Shown: piece by piece, positions 1 to 10,871 of the stretch
How the letters are laid out: the number at the start of each line of letters is the position of its first letter
Position numbering within the stretch: position 1 is the first letter of the stretch
Source of the DNA: Cordilura impudica
Taxonomy: Eukaryota; Arthropoda; Insecta; Diptera; Scathophagidae
Reading direction: 5' to 3'
Length of the DNA: 64,000 bases
Assembly: GCA_963682025.1 (NCBI GenBank)
Contig: OY821517.1
Span: forward strand, 21,078,982 to 21,142,981
Position numbers and translations under genes: made by a program
The notes under the pieces: model-generated
What the model was told of the DNA's origin: nothing
Seen by the model: the letters and a program-made list of their open reading frames with translations, nothing else
Databases searched by the model: none

Positions 1-2870
1 AAAAAATTAAAAATAAAAAATGAAAAAAGAAAAATAAAAAATACAAAATGAAAATAATAAATGAAAAATGGAAAATGAAAAAATAAAAAATTAAAAACAA
101 AAATTAAAATGAGAAATAAAGAATAAAAAATGAAAAATGAAAACTAAAAAGAAACGGAAAATAAAATATTAAAAATTAGAAATGAAAAATAAAAAATGAG
201 ACACGAAAAACGAAAAAAAGAAAACTGAAAAATAAAAAATGAATAATAAAAAATGAAAAATAAAAATAAAAAATTAGAAAAAAAAAATTAAAAATAAAAA
301 ATGAAAACAGAAAAATAAAATATTAAAAGTAAAAAATGAAAAATAAAAAAAGGAAAATTAAAAATCAAAGATGAGAAATAGAAAATGATAAATGAAAAAT
401 GAGAAAGAAAATATGAAAAATAAAAAATGAAAAACGAAAAATGAAAAATGAAAACTGAAAAATAAAAAATGAATAATAAAAAATGAAAATTGAAAAATAG
501 AAAATGAAAAATGAGATATAAAAAATGAAAAATAAAAAATGCAAAAGAAAAATAAGAAATGAAATTAAAATGAGAAATAAAAAATTCAAAATAAAAAATG
601 AAAAATGAAAAATGAAAAATAAAAAATAAAAAATGCAAAACGAAAAATGAAAAATTCAAAATGAAAAATTAAAACTGAAAAATAAAAAATTAATAATAAA
701 AAATGAAAACTGAAAAATAAAAAATGAAAAAAAAAGTAAAAATAAAAAATTAAAAATGAAAAATGAGGAATAAAAAATAAAAAATGAAAAAGAAAATTAA
801 AAAATTAAAAATAAAAAGGAAAAATAAAAAATGTAAAATGGAAAATGAGAAACGAAAAAAGAAAAAAGAAAAATTAAAAATAAAAAACGAAAAATTTAAA
901 ATTAAAAATAAAATATGAAAAATGAAAAATGAAAAATAAAAAATTAACAATAAAAAACGAAAATTGGAAAATAAAAAAAGAAAAGATAAAAAATTCAAAA
1001 TTATGAATAAAAAATGAATCATGAGGAATAAAAATTGAAATATAAAAAGTGCGAAAGAAAAATAGAAAATGAAAAATAAAAAAGAAAAATAAAAAACGAA
1101 AAATGAAAAATGAAAAACGAAAAACGAAAAATGAAAAATGAAAAACAAAAATAAAAAATGAGAAATAGAAAATTAAAAATAAAAAATTAAAAAGAAAAAT
1201 TAAAAATTAAAAATAAAAGGTGAAAAATTAAAAATGGAAAATGGAAAATAAAAAATTAAATATGAAAAATGAAAAATAAAAGATTAAAAATAAAAAATTA
1301 AAAATAAAGAGTAAAAAATAAAAAATGAAAATTAAAAAATGATAAATGAAAAAAAAAAAAAAATTAAAAATTAAAAAAAAAAAAATTTTAAATAAAAAAA
1401 GAAAATTAAAAAATTAAAAATAAAAAATGAAAAAAGAAAAATAAAAAATACAAAATGAAAATAATAAATGAAAAATGGAAAATGAAAAAATAAAAAATTA
1501 AAAACAAAAATAAAAATGAGAAATGAAAAATAAAAAATGAAAAATGAAAACTAAAAAAAAACGGAAAATAAAATATTAAAAATTAGAAATGAAAAATAAA
1601 AAATGAGACACGAAAAACGAAAAAAAGAAAACTGAAAAATAAAAAATTAATAATAAAAAATGAAAAATAAAAATAAAAAATTAGAAAAAAAAAATTAAAA
1701 ATAAAAAATGAAAACAGAAAAATAAAATATTAAAAGTAAAAAATGAAAAATAAAAAAAGGAAAATTAAAAATCAAAGATGAGAAATAGAAAATGATAAAT
1801 GAAAAATGAGAAAGAAAATATGAAAAATAAAAAATGAAAAACGAAAAATGAAAAATGAAAACTGAAAAATAAAAAATGAATAATAAAAAATGAAAATTGA
1901 AAAATAGAAAATGAAAAATGAGATATAAAAAATGAAAAATAAAAAATGCAAAAGAAAAATAAGAAATGAAATTAAAATGAGAAATAAAAAATTAAAAATA
2001 AAAAATGAAAAATGAAAAATAAAAAATAAAAAATGAAAAACGAAAAATGAAAAATTCAAAATGAAAAATTAAAACTGAAAAATAAAAAATTAATATTAAA
2101 AAATGAAAACTGAAAAATAAAAAATGAAAAAAAAGTAAAAATAAAAAATTAAAAATGAAAAATGAGGAATAAAAAATAAAAAATGAAAAAGAAAATTAAA
2201 AAATTAAAAATAAAAAGGAAAAATAAAAAATGTAAAATGGAAAATGAGAAACGAAAAAAGAAAAAAGAAAAATTAAAAATAAAAAACGAAAAATTTAAAA
2301 TTAAAAATAAAATATGAAAAATGAAAAATGAAAAATAAAAAATTAACAATAAAAAACGAAAATTGGAAAATAAAAAAAGAAAAGATAAAAAATTCAAAAT
2401 TATGAATAAAAAATGAATCATGAGGAATAAAAATTGAAAAATAAAAAGTGCGAAAGAAAAATAGAAAATGAAAAATAAAAAAGAAAAATAAAAAATTAAA
2501 AATGAAAAATTTAAAATGAGAAATAAAAAATGAAAAATGAAAAATGGAAGATGAAAAATGAAAAATTGAAAACGAAAAACGAAAAAAGAAAATTGAAAAA
2601 TAAAAAATGTAAAATGAGAAAAAAAATTAAAAATAAAAAATAAAAAAGAAAAAGGAAAAGTAAATGATGAAAAATATAAAATTAAAAATTAAAAATGAGA
2701 AAAAAAAATTAAAAAAGAAAAATAAAAATTTAAAAATGAAAAGTAAAAGATGAAAAATAAAAAACGAAAATTTAAAAATTAAAAATAATATATGAAAAAC
2801 TAAAAACAGAAATGAAAAATGAAAAACGAAAAATGAAAAGTGAAAAATAAACAACGAAAAATTAAAAATT
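1..2870. repeat. A-rich minisatellite array (AAAAATR-type units)
   Basis: The whole stretch is built from 5-8 base units such as AAAAATG, AAAAATA, AAAAATTA and AAAAACG, nearly free of T runs and C. Bases 1-1100 recur at about 1408-2495 (offset 1407 at the left, 1399 at the right), with shared landmarks such as ATACAAAATG (41 and 1448), the ACGG step (154 and 1561) and TGCGAAAG (1050 and 2449), so a 1.4-kb block is duplicated in tandem. Long open frames on the minus strand here encode only F/I/L/S repeats and come from the low complexity. The array may continue left of the window. Confidence 0.9.
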
Positions 2871-3384
2871 AACCGGTTGAAATAATAAATAATAATATAT
2901 GTTTTTATATTAGCGGAGCCCCTGCAGTGGATTGCTATGAGTGATACATAGATGACGCTTTCTCTTTGATTTTAAGAAAGCGTCTTAAAAAAATCTTTAA
3001 TTACTAGATGTTTACAGATATCGGACTCACATGATTTTTTTTTAATGGGATAATGTCAAAAAACAGCACAATTATTAAAAAAAAATTACATTGTGTTAGA
3101 CAAAATATGTCTTACGTATGAAAAGGGTGAAGGGGCCCCGAGTCATGCATTGCCTAGGGGCCCCAGCATGGTTAATGCGGCCCTGTTTATATCCAATATT
3201 CTATAACATGCACTTCGAAAAGGGTCTTGGACCCGATGTTACTGAGTCAATAACAGTATATAGAAAGTAAGTATAAACCAAATTTTAATGCTATTGTTCT
3301 TAATTTGTGACATGCGGCTATTAAAAATTCATATCTGTTATTATTTTTAAACTATGTAAAGTCACTTAATTTTCGTAAAAACAT
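2871..3384. other. Gene-free spacer with two small palindromes
   Basis: No coding signal was seen. The stretch contains a perfect 10-bp stem hairpin (GACGCTTTCT ... AGAAAGCGTC, 2954-2984, 11-base loop). It also holds a locally GC-rich patch with two GGGGCCCC octamers at 3132-3139 and 3157-3164. Both are unusual in such AT-rich DNA, but nothing else supports a function. Confidence 0.6.
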
Positions 3385-3712
3385 TTTAAACAAATTTGAG
3401 AAAAATCGTTGCATTATTCTTGTTTTTGATAGATTGAAGTAAATATCGGGAAGTAGATTTGTTTGGGAACTATGACTAAGAACGGTCAATATTTTATTTT
3501 AGTTTATTTTTAGCAAATTTATCGATATATATATGACAATCTGGATCTCACGACCACTTTAGTTGGTTTGATATGGGTTATTTACATGAGTGCTAGGTCA
3601 GAAAGTATTTCAAAGTCAATCGGTTTAATAAAATGTAGGTCTAGATCACACACTTTTTGTATTTACAAACCCATTTTACCCTCACACCATAGTGGTATAG
3701 GGTGTAAAAAGA
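3385..3712 (+). mobile_element. Diverged 3' part of a DINE-like (Helentron-type) element
   Basis: The order of landmarks follows the young copies at 5709, 31125 and 59988: a stretch like ACAAATTTGAGAAAAATC, the ATATATGACAATCTGGATCT box, a GGGCTAGGTC-like box (here GTGCTAGGTC), TAGGTCTAGATCA, and the end CATAGTGGTATAGGGTGTAA. The (GGAC)n core is lost. It is an old, decayed copy. Confidence 0.65.
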
Positions 3713-4828
3713 AAACTCACAACGGTGGGTTAATACAATAAATGCAAACTTGGAAAGATATCAGAAGTTAATATATAAAAAAGTTGGTTTTTCATAATAA
3801 TTCAATAAGTTGTATTTTTAAAATTAGAAAAACATAATGGTGCTGATTAACTTACCTTATTTTAAAATAAGATTTTATGTAGAATACGGATTTTTCATAA
3901 AACCGTTCCGGTAACTGTTATAATCCGGTTGCGTTTATAACAACTCGATTAGCTTAAAAATTTTAAATTTTGTTTTTATAAACCACTTAATCGATTAAGA
4001 TCTCATACCCGAATTATTAGTTTTATTCGAATATTTTATTTATTCTCATTTTATCAGTGATGAAATTATTCGATTAATCAGAATTTGTTTTTATTATTAA
4101 TTGCTAATAGAATAAGTTTCGCTCTCATACTCAATTATTTGTTTTTTTGGAGTAGGTAAAAGCTATATATTATTCGATTAAGGCGAATTTTGGTATTTAT
4201 ATTTCTTATTTGAATTATTCGTCTTTACTAAATATTTCTTTATTTGCATGTTAGTTAGTTAGTTAATTGTTCTTTATTATAAATTCAATTTTCAATTACA
4301 AACGTTTAAAGAATATTTTAAAAGTTAGGAAGTACGATTATGGCTTCATGCCGTTAGCCAGTGCATGTTATTATATGTTAAAAATAATCGATTGATTTTA
4401 AAGAGTATGGATAAGACATCAAATAAAATAATAGAGAAAAACATGAATGTCACAAGTGAGTGATATAAGAAAAAGCATTTCTATTTCATGTTCACTTACC
4501 TCTCTGGAACTGAAGGTACAGAATGCACAATTAATTTTATTCTTAAATAAAACCTTAGTAATATTGCTCTTAAAAAAAATAATAATAAACTTTGAATAAA
4601 ATAAAATTATTATATTAGGACATTTTTGTTTGCTAAATGGTAGGTCTAAGACATTAAGTCATTTTAATCTTCTAACAATTGTCCGTTTCGTCCAATAAAG
4701 ATATTGCTAACACATTGCTGTGGCTACAAAGCCGATCTATCTATCGGGTGGTAAATTTCTTAAGTTCATCCTTAATGAATGGAATTTTAAGATCTCTATA
4801 TAAATTTTTCTAAGTTATTGTTAATATA
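3713..4828. repeat. AT-rich spacer with diverged ATTCGATTAA satellite units
   Basis: Between about 3890 and 4260 the motifs TTATTCGATTAA, GCTAATAGAATAAGTTT and CTCATACTCAATTATTTG appear, the same string that recurs from 8340 to 10020. The rest (4260-4828) is AT-rich with no gene seen; the last 150 bases may be the decayed upstream part of the retrotransposon remnant that follows. Confidence 0.55.
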
Positions 4829-5589
4829 TTGATCATATTCATCTTCATGCAGATCTCAACAATTTCTAACATAATGGAACCAAACTTGAAAAAATTTAAA
4901 TGTATGCGTTTTTCAAGAAATAATATTTGTTCTGCTAATTACTCTTTGGGCGGATATCAACTTGAACTTGTTGATACTTTTCTGGACTTAGGGATTCTAC
5001 TTAATCCTATATTAAACTTTGTATCTCAAGTCACCATACCAGTTAATAAAAATAGAGATACAGCCGCCTTTATTAAACGACGGCCAAAAGAATTTATTGG
5101 TCCTTCCATAACCAAATAACTTTTTACATCTCTTGTAAGACCTATTTTCGAACATGGCTCAATAATATGGGATCCCTACTATAACATTCATATGCAGCGA
5201 ATCGAGTCTGTACAAAACAGTTTCTGCTCTTTTGCTTACGTGGTTTAGTTTGGCATCTCGCACTTCATCTACCTTCATACGTTGATTGACTCAAATTAAC
5301 AAAATTACTTACTTTGGAAGCCGTAGGACTATGCTAAGAGTAACATTTATGATCAACCTAATTAGTGGTGAAATCTGTTCTGATTTTCTTGTCAACAGTA
5401 TAACTTTTAATCTTCCTCAACGAGTATCACGCCAATTCCAACTACTCGTTGTTAAATCTTTTAAAACCAACTCTAGCTGATCCTTTTAGAAGAATTTGTG
5501 GGGATTATAATAATCTTCATTAATTAATTGATTTTTCGTTGAACACTATTGTAATTAAACATAATATCATTATTTTCTTAAATTCCTAA
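4829..5589 (+). pseudogene. Non-LTR retrotransposon ORF2 C-terminal remnant (Jockey-type)
   Basis: This is the C-terminal end of a reverse transcriptase polyprotein, broken by frameshifts. Reading across frames gives MEPNLKKFKCMRFSR, then LVDTFLDLGILLNPILNF, AFIKRRPKEF, LVRPIFEHGSIIWDPYYN, then MQRIESVQNSF, and finally LADPFRRICGDYNNLH. This order (N-L-KK-K-MRF, LG-L-D, VRP-EY-S--W-P, RIE-VQ--F) is typical of the thumb/tail region of Jockey-clade ORF2. The catalytic reverse transcriptase motifs are missing upstream. At least three frame changes and several stops make it dead. The 5' boundary is uncertain; the last sense frame ends at TAA 5587-5589. Confidence 0.75.
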
Positions 5590-5708
5590 CTATTTGTTTT
5601 TATTTGTAAATCTATTTAAATGTTTCAATATATTTACATATGTATGTAATTATATCATTTAAACAGGTCTGTAAGGATTTATTCCATTGACCTAATAACA
5701 AATAAAAA

Positions 5709-6589
5709 ACAAGTAAGAAAATTATAGTCGGTCTAGACCGACTATACGATACCCTATACCATGCGTTTAGAGACCCTATCTCTCAGGCCCAACTAACTGC
5801 ATATAAAAAATAATTAAGAAAATTATAGTCGGTCTAGACCGACTATACGATACCCTATACCATGCGTTTAGAAACCCTATCTCTTAGGCCCAACTAACTG
5901 GACATAGAAAATAAGCAAAAACCAAATTTGCATGGGATTTTTATTAATTTTTTTGGCTGCAGATATGAAAAAGTTCATATCGGATGCTATATCTATATAG
6001 GGACTAGGTTCAAAAATTGACCGATCCTGATCATGTTTGGTAAAGTCTCTTGTATTTTGCAAAAATATATACAAACAAAATTTGAGAAGAATCAGTGCAA
6101 TATTTTTGTTTTTTAATAGATTTAAGTAAAGATCGGGAAGCAGCTCTGTATGGGGTCAAAGGGATCATTTTTGGACTACTCATTAGTGGATGTAATGAAC
6201 GCATACAAACCCAATTTGAGTAAGATCTATATGACAATTTGGATCTTATGGGAATTTATGTCGATTTCATATGGGTAATTTGTATGGGGGCTAGGTCTGA
6301 ACATGGACCGATTCTCACCAATTTCAACAGCGTTCATCCCATGGCCGACGAAAGCTTATATACCAAATTTCATCAATATATGTTCATATTTGCGACCTGC
6401 AGTTTGATTACAAACTTTACATGGACACACAGACGGACGGACGGACGGACGGACATTGTTAAATCAACTCAGAAAGTGATTCTGATTCGATCGGTATAAT
6501 TAAAGATGGGTCTAGGTCAAATATTTTTGGTTGTTACAAACAGCAGCACAAAGTCATTATACCCAAACCACATAGTGGTATAGGGTATA
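5709..6589 (+). mobile_element. DINE-1/mini-me-like Helentron-type element with duplicated 5' end
   Basis: This is a young copy of the window's commonest interspersed repeat. It starts ACAAGTAAGAAAATTATAG, followed by the 20-bp perfect palindrome TAGTCGGTCTAGACCGACTA (5725-5744) and ATACCCTATACCA. It ends with a CCACATAGTGG hairpin and TGGTATAGGGTATA, so ATACCCTATACCA is a subterminal inverted repeat. A (GGAC)n tract lies near 6431-6455. A palindrome next to a subterminal inverted repeat, a tetranucleotide (GTCY/RGAC)n core and a 3' hairpin is the layout described for Drosophila DINE-1/mini-me, which are non-autonomous Helentrons. Here the first ~100 bases occur twice in tandem (from 5709 and from about 5810). 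Open frames inside it are not genes. Confidence 0.8.
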
Positions 6590-7094
6590 ATTAATAACTG
6601 TTTGCCTTGTACCATGGAACATGTGCATTAAGTTTTTAACTTTAAAATTATAAAAATTCTAATTAAAATTTAATTAAAATTTAAATTTTTCCTTTTTTTA
6701 CTTTAAAACAGATATAAACTCACTAACGAAGTTAGCGCACATATTTTTATACATTGCAACCCAATGTGCAGAGGGTATATATCAGTTTGACACTCCAATT
6801 GTAGCGCATTGAAAAATTTATTTGCGACCCCAGAATGTATATATATATCCTTGATCCTCATAACGACTCGAGTCGATATATGGCGAAGCACTTTCCACTA
6901 TTTTTGGTTTTTTTAATGAAATTCTATTGTAGTAGCTTTACATTTTCGTATGTCAATCCTCGAATGTTGGGTCTAGTGACTCCAAATTTAATGCCATTTA
7001 ACTTGCTCAAAAAAATTAAATTAAAAATTAAATCGAGCAAGTTTAGATTTCATACTCGAATCATTTATTTTATACCAATATTTAGTTTCCTATT
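6590..7094. other. AT-rich spacer ending in ATTCGATTAA-type satellite
   Basis: No gene was seen. The segment at about 7028-7076 (GAGCAAGTTTAGATTTCATACTCGAATCATTTATTTTA) matches satellite units further right (8397, 9897). The following retroelement therefore inserted inside the satellite field. A 107-codon open frame crossing 6835-7158 has no recognisable content. Confidence 0.5.
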
Positions 7095-8335
7095 TATTTG
7101 CATATTAGGTTATGTGAGGTTAGAACTGGCTGCTAATCCAAAGGAAAAGCACATTTAGACTCTGGGGTCCGCTGTGATACCACCGGACGAATAGGTGTAT
7201 CCCTCAGTCCCCACCGAAGAAACAGTTTGAGCTCTTGATGAAGTCACTGGTGCGTGAAATTTTCACATTTGAGAGATCAGAGAGATCGTGAAGAAACGGC
7301 GATCCCAATGTTCGAAGTCTCGTTCTGGAGAGCGCCGGGCAATAGCATACGAAGTGTTCTATGCTCTCCACCTCCTCCACATTCATGCAGTCACGGCAGA
7401 AGTCATTTGACGAGACCATGAGGCATTCAGCGTGTCTCCCTATGGGACAGTGCCCAGGTGTCTCGTAATCCTGCACATTGATCCGGTAGCCCATCTGTTA
7501 TCCGTTATGCCAGCGGTGCGATTCCGATGTCCAGCTTGCACGATTCCATAGATGTACCAACACATTCCAAGTCCACTGGAACCCGTAAGGTAGTGCCCTG
7601 TCTTGCCAGCTCATCAGCTTTACAGTTTCGCGGTATATTCCTGTGCCCTGGGACCCATATGAGTCTGATATCGAACTGCTTGGCCATCTCATTTAAAGGC
7701 GTGCAGCAGTTAAGGGTGGTTCTTATTTTCAGGAACATTGATTCCAAGGATTTTACCGCGGCCTGACTATCAGAGTAGATGTTGACTGCGGTTGTAGACG
7801 AATATTCCGACCCAACCAGTCAACAGCTTCCTTTATTGCCAGTACCTCTGCCTGATATACACTACAGTGGTCTGGCAACCTGCGAGTCAGATTTAGTCCA
7901 AGTTCCTTTGAATAGACTCCGAAACCAACTTGACCACACAATTTCGATCCGTTAGTGTAGAAATTTATGGAACGCATGCTACCGGGAATCCTCCCTGATC
8001 AAGATTCCCTGGTTGGTATTAGAGTGTTGTAGTGTCGTTCGAATACACTTCTCGGAAGAGTGTAATCCGCGTTCAATGGTAAGTTCTGGTCAGTCAGGAT
8101 CACTCCATGGCCACAATTATGACCATGCCGTTGTAGTGTGCTTCTTAGTCGAATGGCCGATGAGGCCGCCGACGGTTTTACTAATATTTCCAACGGTATT
8201 ATGTGTACGAGGATGTTCAGTGCATCCGTAGGTGTAGGTGAAGGGCACCAGTAATACACATGGAAGCCATTCTCTGTACCCTGGAAGGTTGGTATTGGAA
8301 GCCTTCTCTAGAGCATGCCACCTATTTGCATATTA
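7095..8335 (-). mobile_element. 5'-truncated I-type non-LTR insertion with 13-bp target duplication
   Basis: The direct repeat TATTTGCATATTA flanks the insertion at 7095-7107 and 8323-8335. Between them, on the minus strand, lies the 3' part of a non-LTR element: the end of the polyprotein, an RNase H domain, a C-terminal Cys/His region and a short 3' UTR ending in AACCTCACATAACC. The insertion sits inside ATTCGATTAA satellite, which continues on both sides. Truncation at the 5' end plus a 13-bp duplication is the standard outcome of target-primed reverse transcription. Confidence 0.8.
7204..8322 (-). pseudogene. RNase H and C-terminal part of I-type ORF2 (dead)
   Basis: Read on the minus strand: an RT-tail segment (ALNILVHIIPLEILVK, ASSAIRLRSTL; 8259-8140), then RNase H with FYTNGSKLCGQVGFGVYS (about 7960), QAEVLAIKEAVDWLGRN (about 7850), IRLIWVPGHRNIPRNCKAD and ELARQGT (about 7650-7590). 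A C-terminal zinc-knuckle-like region follows: CPIGRHAECLMVSSNDFCRDC, VEEVESIEHFVCYCPALSRTR (7494-7204). RNase H removes RNA from the RNA/DNA hybrid during retrotransposition. Its first acidic residue (usually YTDGSK) reads N here. Frames change at about 7500 and 7750 and stops interrupt it, so it is not functional. RNase H points to an I/LOA-type clade rather than Jockey proper. Confidence 0.8.
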
Positions 8336-9485
8336 ATATATGTTCTATTATGCTAATAAAATTACTCTATTAATTCGAATTTCCTTATAATTAATCGCTA
8401 ATACAACAAGTTTAGATCTCATACTTAAATTATTTGAGTTAATCGAATAGTTTTTTTTAATACGAATATATTCAAATAATTTAATCGAATAATATATTTA
8501 CTCACATATTAATAAATGTAAAAATTATTCGATTATTAGAATTCTTTAATAATAATCTCTTAAATAAACAAATGCAGAATTATTTGCTTTAATTGAATAA
8601 TTTATTTCGAATTGATAAAAATTTTTAAATTGTTCGATTAATTAAAATTTTTGTGTTTAAAATTTACTTACTCGAACTATTCGTGTTAATCAAATAATTT
8701 TTTCGCATATTATTAAATACTGATATTATTCGATTGTTTTTTATGCGAATTTTTGTATAGTTAATCGCTAATAGAACAAGTTTAGTTTTTTCGAGTTAAT
8801 CGAATATTTTTTTTTATTGGAATAGGTAAACCATATTACTTTATTTGGTTAAGTGTTTTTTTTTTTTTTTTGTTTTTTGACTCATATTCGAATAATTTAT
8901 TTTAATCGAATAATTCTTTTATTCGCATATTAATATATGTTAAAATTATCCGATTATTAGAATTCTTTATTAATAAATCTCTAGAATGGAAAAGTTCAGA
9001 ATTATTTGCTTTAATCGAATAACTTTTTTCGCACAAGTAAAAATTTTTAAATTAGTTCGATTAATTCGAACTTTTTTTATAAATCGCTTAGTAGAACCAT
9101 TCGTGTTAATCGAATAATTTTTTCCCATGTTATTAAATACTAATATTATTTGATTAATTCGAAGTGTTTTTTATTTATTAGTACCTAATAGAGCAAGCTG
9201 GCATCTCACACTCATATTATTTGTTTTAATCATAAATAATTTTTTAATTGGAACTGTGAAAAATATTAAATTATTCGATTAATTCGAATTTTTTTCTACG
9301 AATCATACTAAAATTATTGAATATTTTTTTCTTCTTATTCAATTATTTCCTTTAAGTTAATAAATTTTTTTTATTCGAATGGATAAAAAATTTTGCAATT
9401 ATTCGATTAATTCTAATTTTTGTGTTTATAAGTCATACTCAAATTATATGTTTTTATGGAATATTTTTTGTATTCGCATATTACT
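8336..9485. repeat. Diverged ATTCGATTAA satellite field
   Basis: The stretch is dominated by (T)TATTCGATTAATTCGAATTTTT, GTTAATCGAATAATTTTT, CATATTATTAAATACTAATATTA and CTAATAGAACAAGTTTAGATCTCATACTC, repeated with indels. Landmarks of the CTAATAG/ACAAGTTTAG type fall at about 8397, 8767, 9186 and, after an insertion, 9897, giving irregular steps of 370-420. No coding content. It continues from 3890-4260 and 7028-7094 and to the right of the next element. Confidence 0.7.
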
Positions 9486-9493
9486 TAATACTA

Positions 9494-9845
9494 GCACATT
9501 CCAGCGCTCGAAATTTGAGTGCAATTTCTAGGCAACTTTTTTCTCAACTTAGCCAATTCACAAATCAACACTTTTTTGGTTTATTATTATTGTGAATGAA
9601 GACAAACTCATTAACAATTATATCAACAAATTTGACAAACACATATATATCATATGTATAATTTTATGTATGTGTTAGTAGTAACTTTAAATGCAAGTTA
9701 CTCAAAATAAAGGAAAAAAATTTAAAAATCTGTAAATCTGGTGAACAGATAAAAAGAAATACCTATCAAATAATATACTTTTTGTCAAAATCGGGATAAA
9801 ACGGTAGAACAAAAACATCGGTCACAAGAAATCGCCTAGCCTATT
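9494..9845 (+). mobile_element. ~350-bp non-autonomous element, family A copy 1
   Basis: A unit beginning AGCACATTCCAGCGCTC and ending TCACAAGAAATCGCCTAGCC recurs almost in full at about 54589-54940 and in reverse at about 39896-40120. The first 30 bases hold a hairpin (GCGCTC...GAGTGC). Satellite sequence is interrupted cleanly on both sides (TTAATACT on the left, AATATTATTGATT on the right). No open frame. Superfamily unknown; the 3' end CTAG after a hairpin-poor stretch could suit a Helitron, but this is not shown. Confidence 0.65.
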
Positions 9846-10131
9846 AATATTATTGATTAAAATTATTCGATTATTTCGAAGTTTTTAATAATTAGTGTCT
9901 AATAGGACAAGTTTAGATGTAATACTGGAATTATTTATTTTAATCGAAAATCAATTTTTTCGAATAGTTAAAACATTTTGAAATTACTCGATTTATTCGA
10001 ATGTTTTTTAAGTTCCTATATATTATTTAAATTTTATATTATTGATTATCTTTCTTATATTAAACTGAAAGTTGAAAGGTTGAGTATTTTTAGTTTTTGA
10101 GCAATTTTGTTATCTCTATTATTAAACCTGA
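9846..10131. repeat. End of ATTCGATTAA satellite field
   Basis: Satellite motifs resume right after the family A element (TTATTCGATTATTTCGAAG, TCTAATAGGACAAGTTTAGATG, ACTCGATTTATTCGAATG) and fade by about 10025. The remainder up to the next element is plain AT-rich DNA. Confidence 0.55.
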
Positions 10132-10871
10132 GGTTTTCTGGAATAACCGCGTATGTCCATTTTTGTCAGTTTTGGGTTAACGATGCCATATATAGTATAT
10201 TGATTTTTAACGCTCCTACATGTGTTTCAATTTAAAAAAAAAAAAATATTGACCATTACTGAGTTTTTTCTTTAAATAACGACGTAACTTAAATGTTATT
10301 AAATAAGTTTGCAGCATTAACGACGTATGTCAACCTACGTCTGATCGCTGACAAATTATTTTCTCAGCAAACGACACATAGCGACATACGCTGTTATTAA
10401 CTAAAAAAAATGAAAAATAAATTTTGATTAGTTTTCAGTTTATAACCACTTGTAAAAAGTTGTGTGTTTATTTCTGTTATTTTTTGTCACTATTACCCTA
10501 TTCTCATCCCGTTAGCATTTTCTTGACGAACGAAAAAATCCATTTTTCAAGCAACAACAACTTATGTCTACATGGGTGTTGCATTGGTAGTTTTCTTTTT
10601 CAAAGAAAACGACGTTTGTCAACATAAGTTGTTTTTCTGCACACACTTTAAGTGTAATTTACATATTGTTTTTTCGTCCTCCTCTAGGATCTATTCCTCT
10701 GAAGATTTTTGACTCAAAATATTATAAAAAAGTATTTATTGCCCATATCTACAGGACTGTTAAATAAAAAGCTCTAAAAGCTTTACATCGAGTCCATAAT
10801 TTCCAATATAACGTTTTGTGGCTCCCCTGAACATTTTGATTTTATGACATACGCGGTTATTCTAGAAAACC
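10132..10871. mobile_element. 740-bp element with 26-bp terminal inverted repeats
   Basis: GGTTTTCTGGAATAACCGCG plus TATGTC at 10132-10157 is matched in reverse complement at 10846-10871 with one mismatch in 26. Inside, ACGACGTATGTC-like words recur in both orientations (about 10278, 10322, 10373, 10553, 10605). No flanking direct duplication was found by eye, and the 67-codon open frame at 10424-10627 shows no known domain. It looks like a MITE or foldback-like DNA transposon of unknown superfamily. Confidence 0.65.

Noticed and set aside
288..2854. Long F/I/S-rich open frames on the minus strand (up to 132 codons)
   Set aside because: They are translations of the A-rich array; no composition, start context or domain of a protein, and equivalent frames recur with the tandem duplication.
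6239..6499. An 86-90 codon frame (starting MDLMGIYVDFIWVICMGARS) that recurs at 31554 and 60411
   Set aside because: It recurs only because the DINE copies are nearly identical; the C-terminus is the (GGAC)n tract (RRTDGRTDGRTD). DINEs are non-coding.
6835..7158. 107-codon plus-strand frame as a small membrane protein
   Set aside because: It crosses the boundary between satellite and the I-type insertion, so it is a chance frame.
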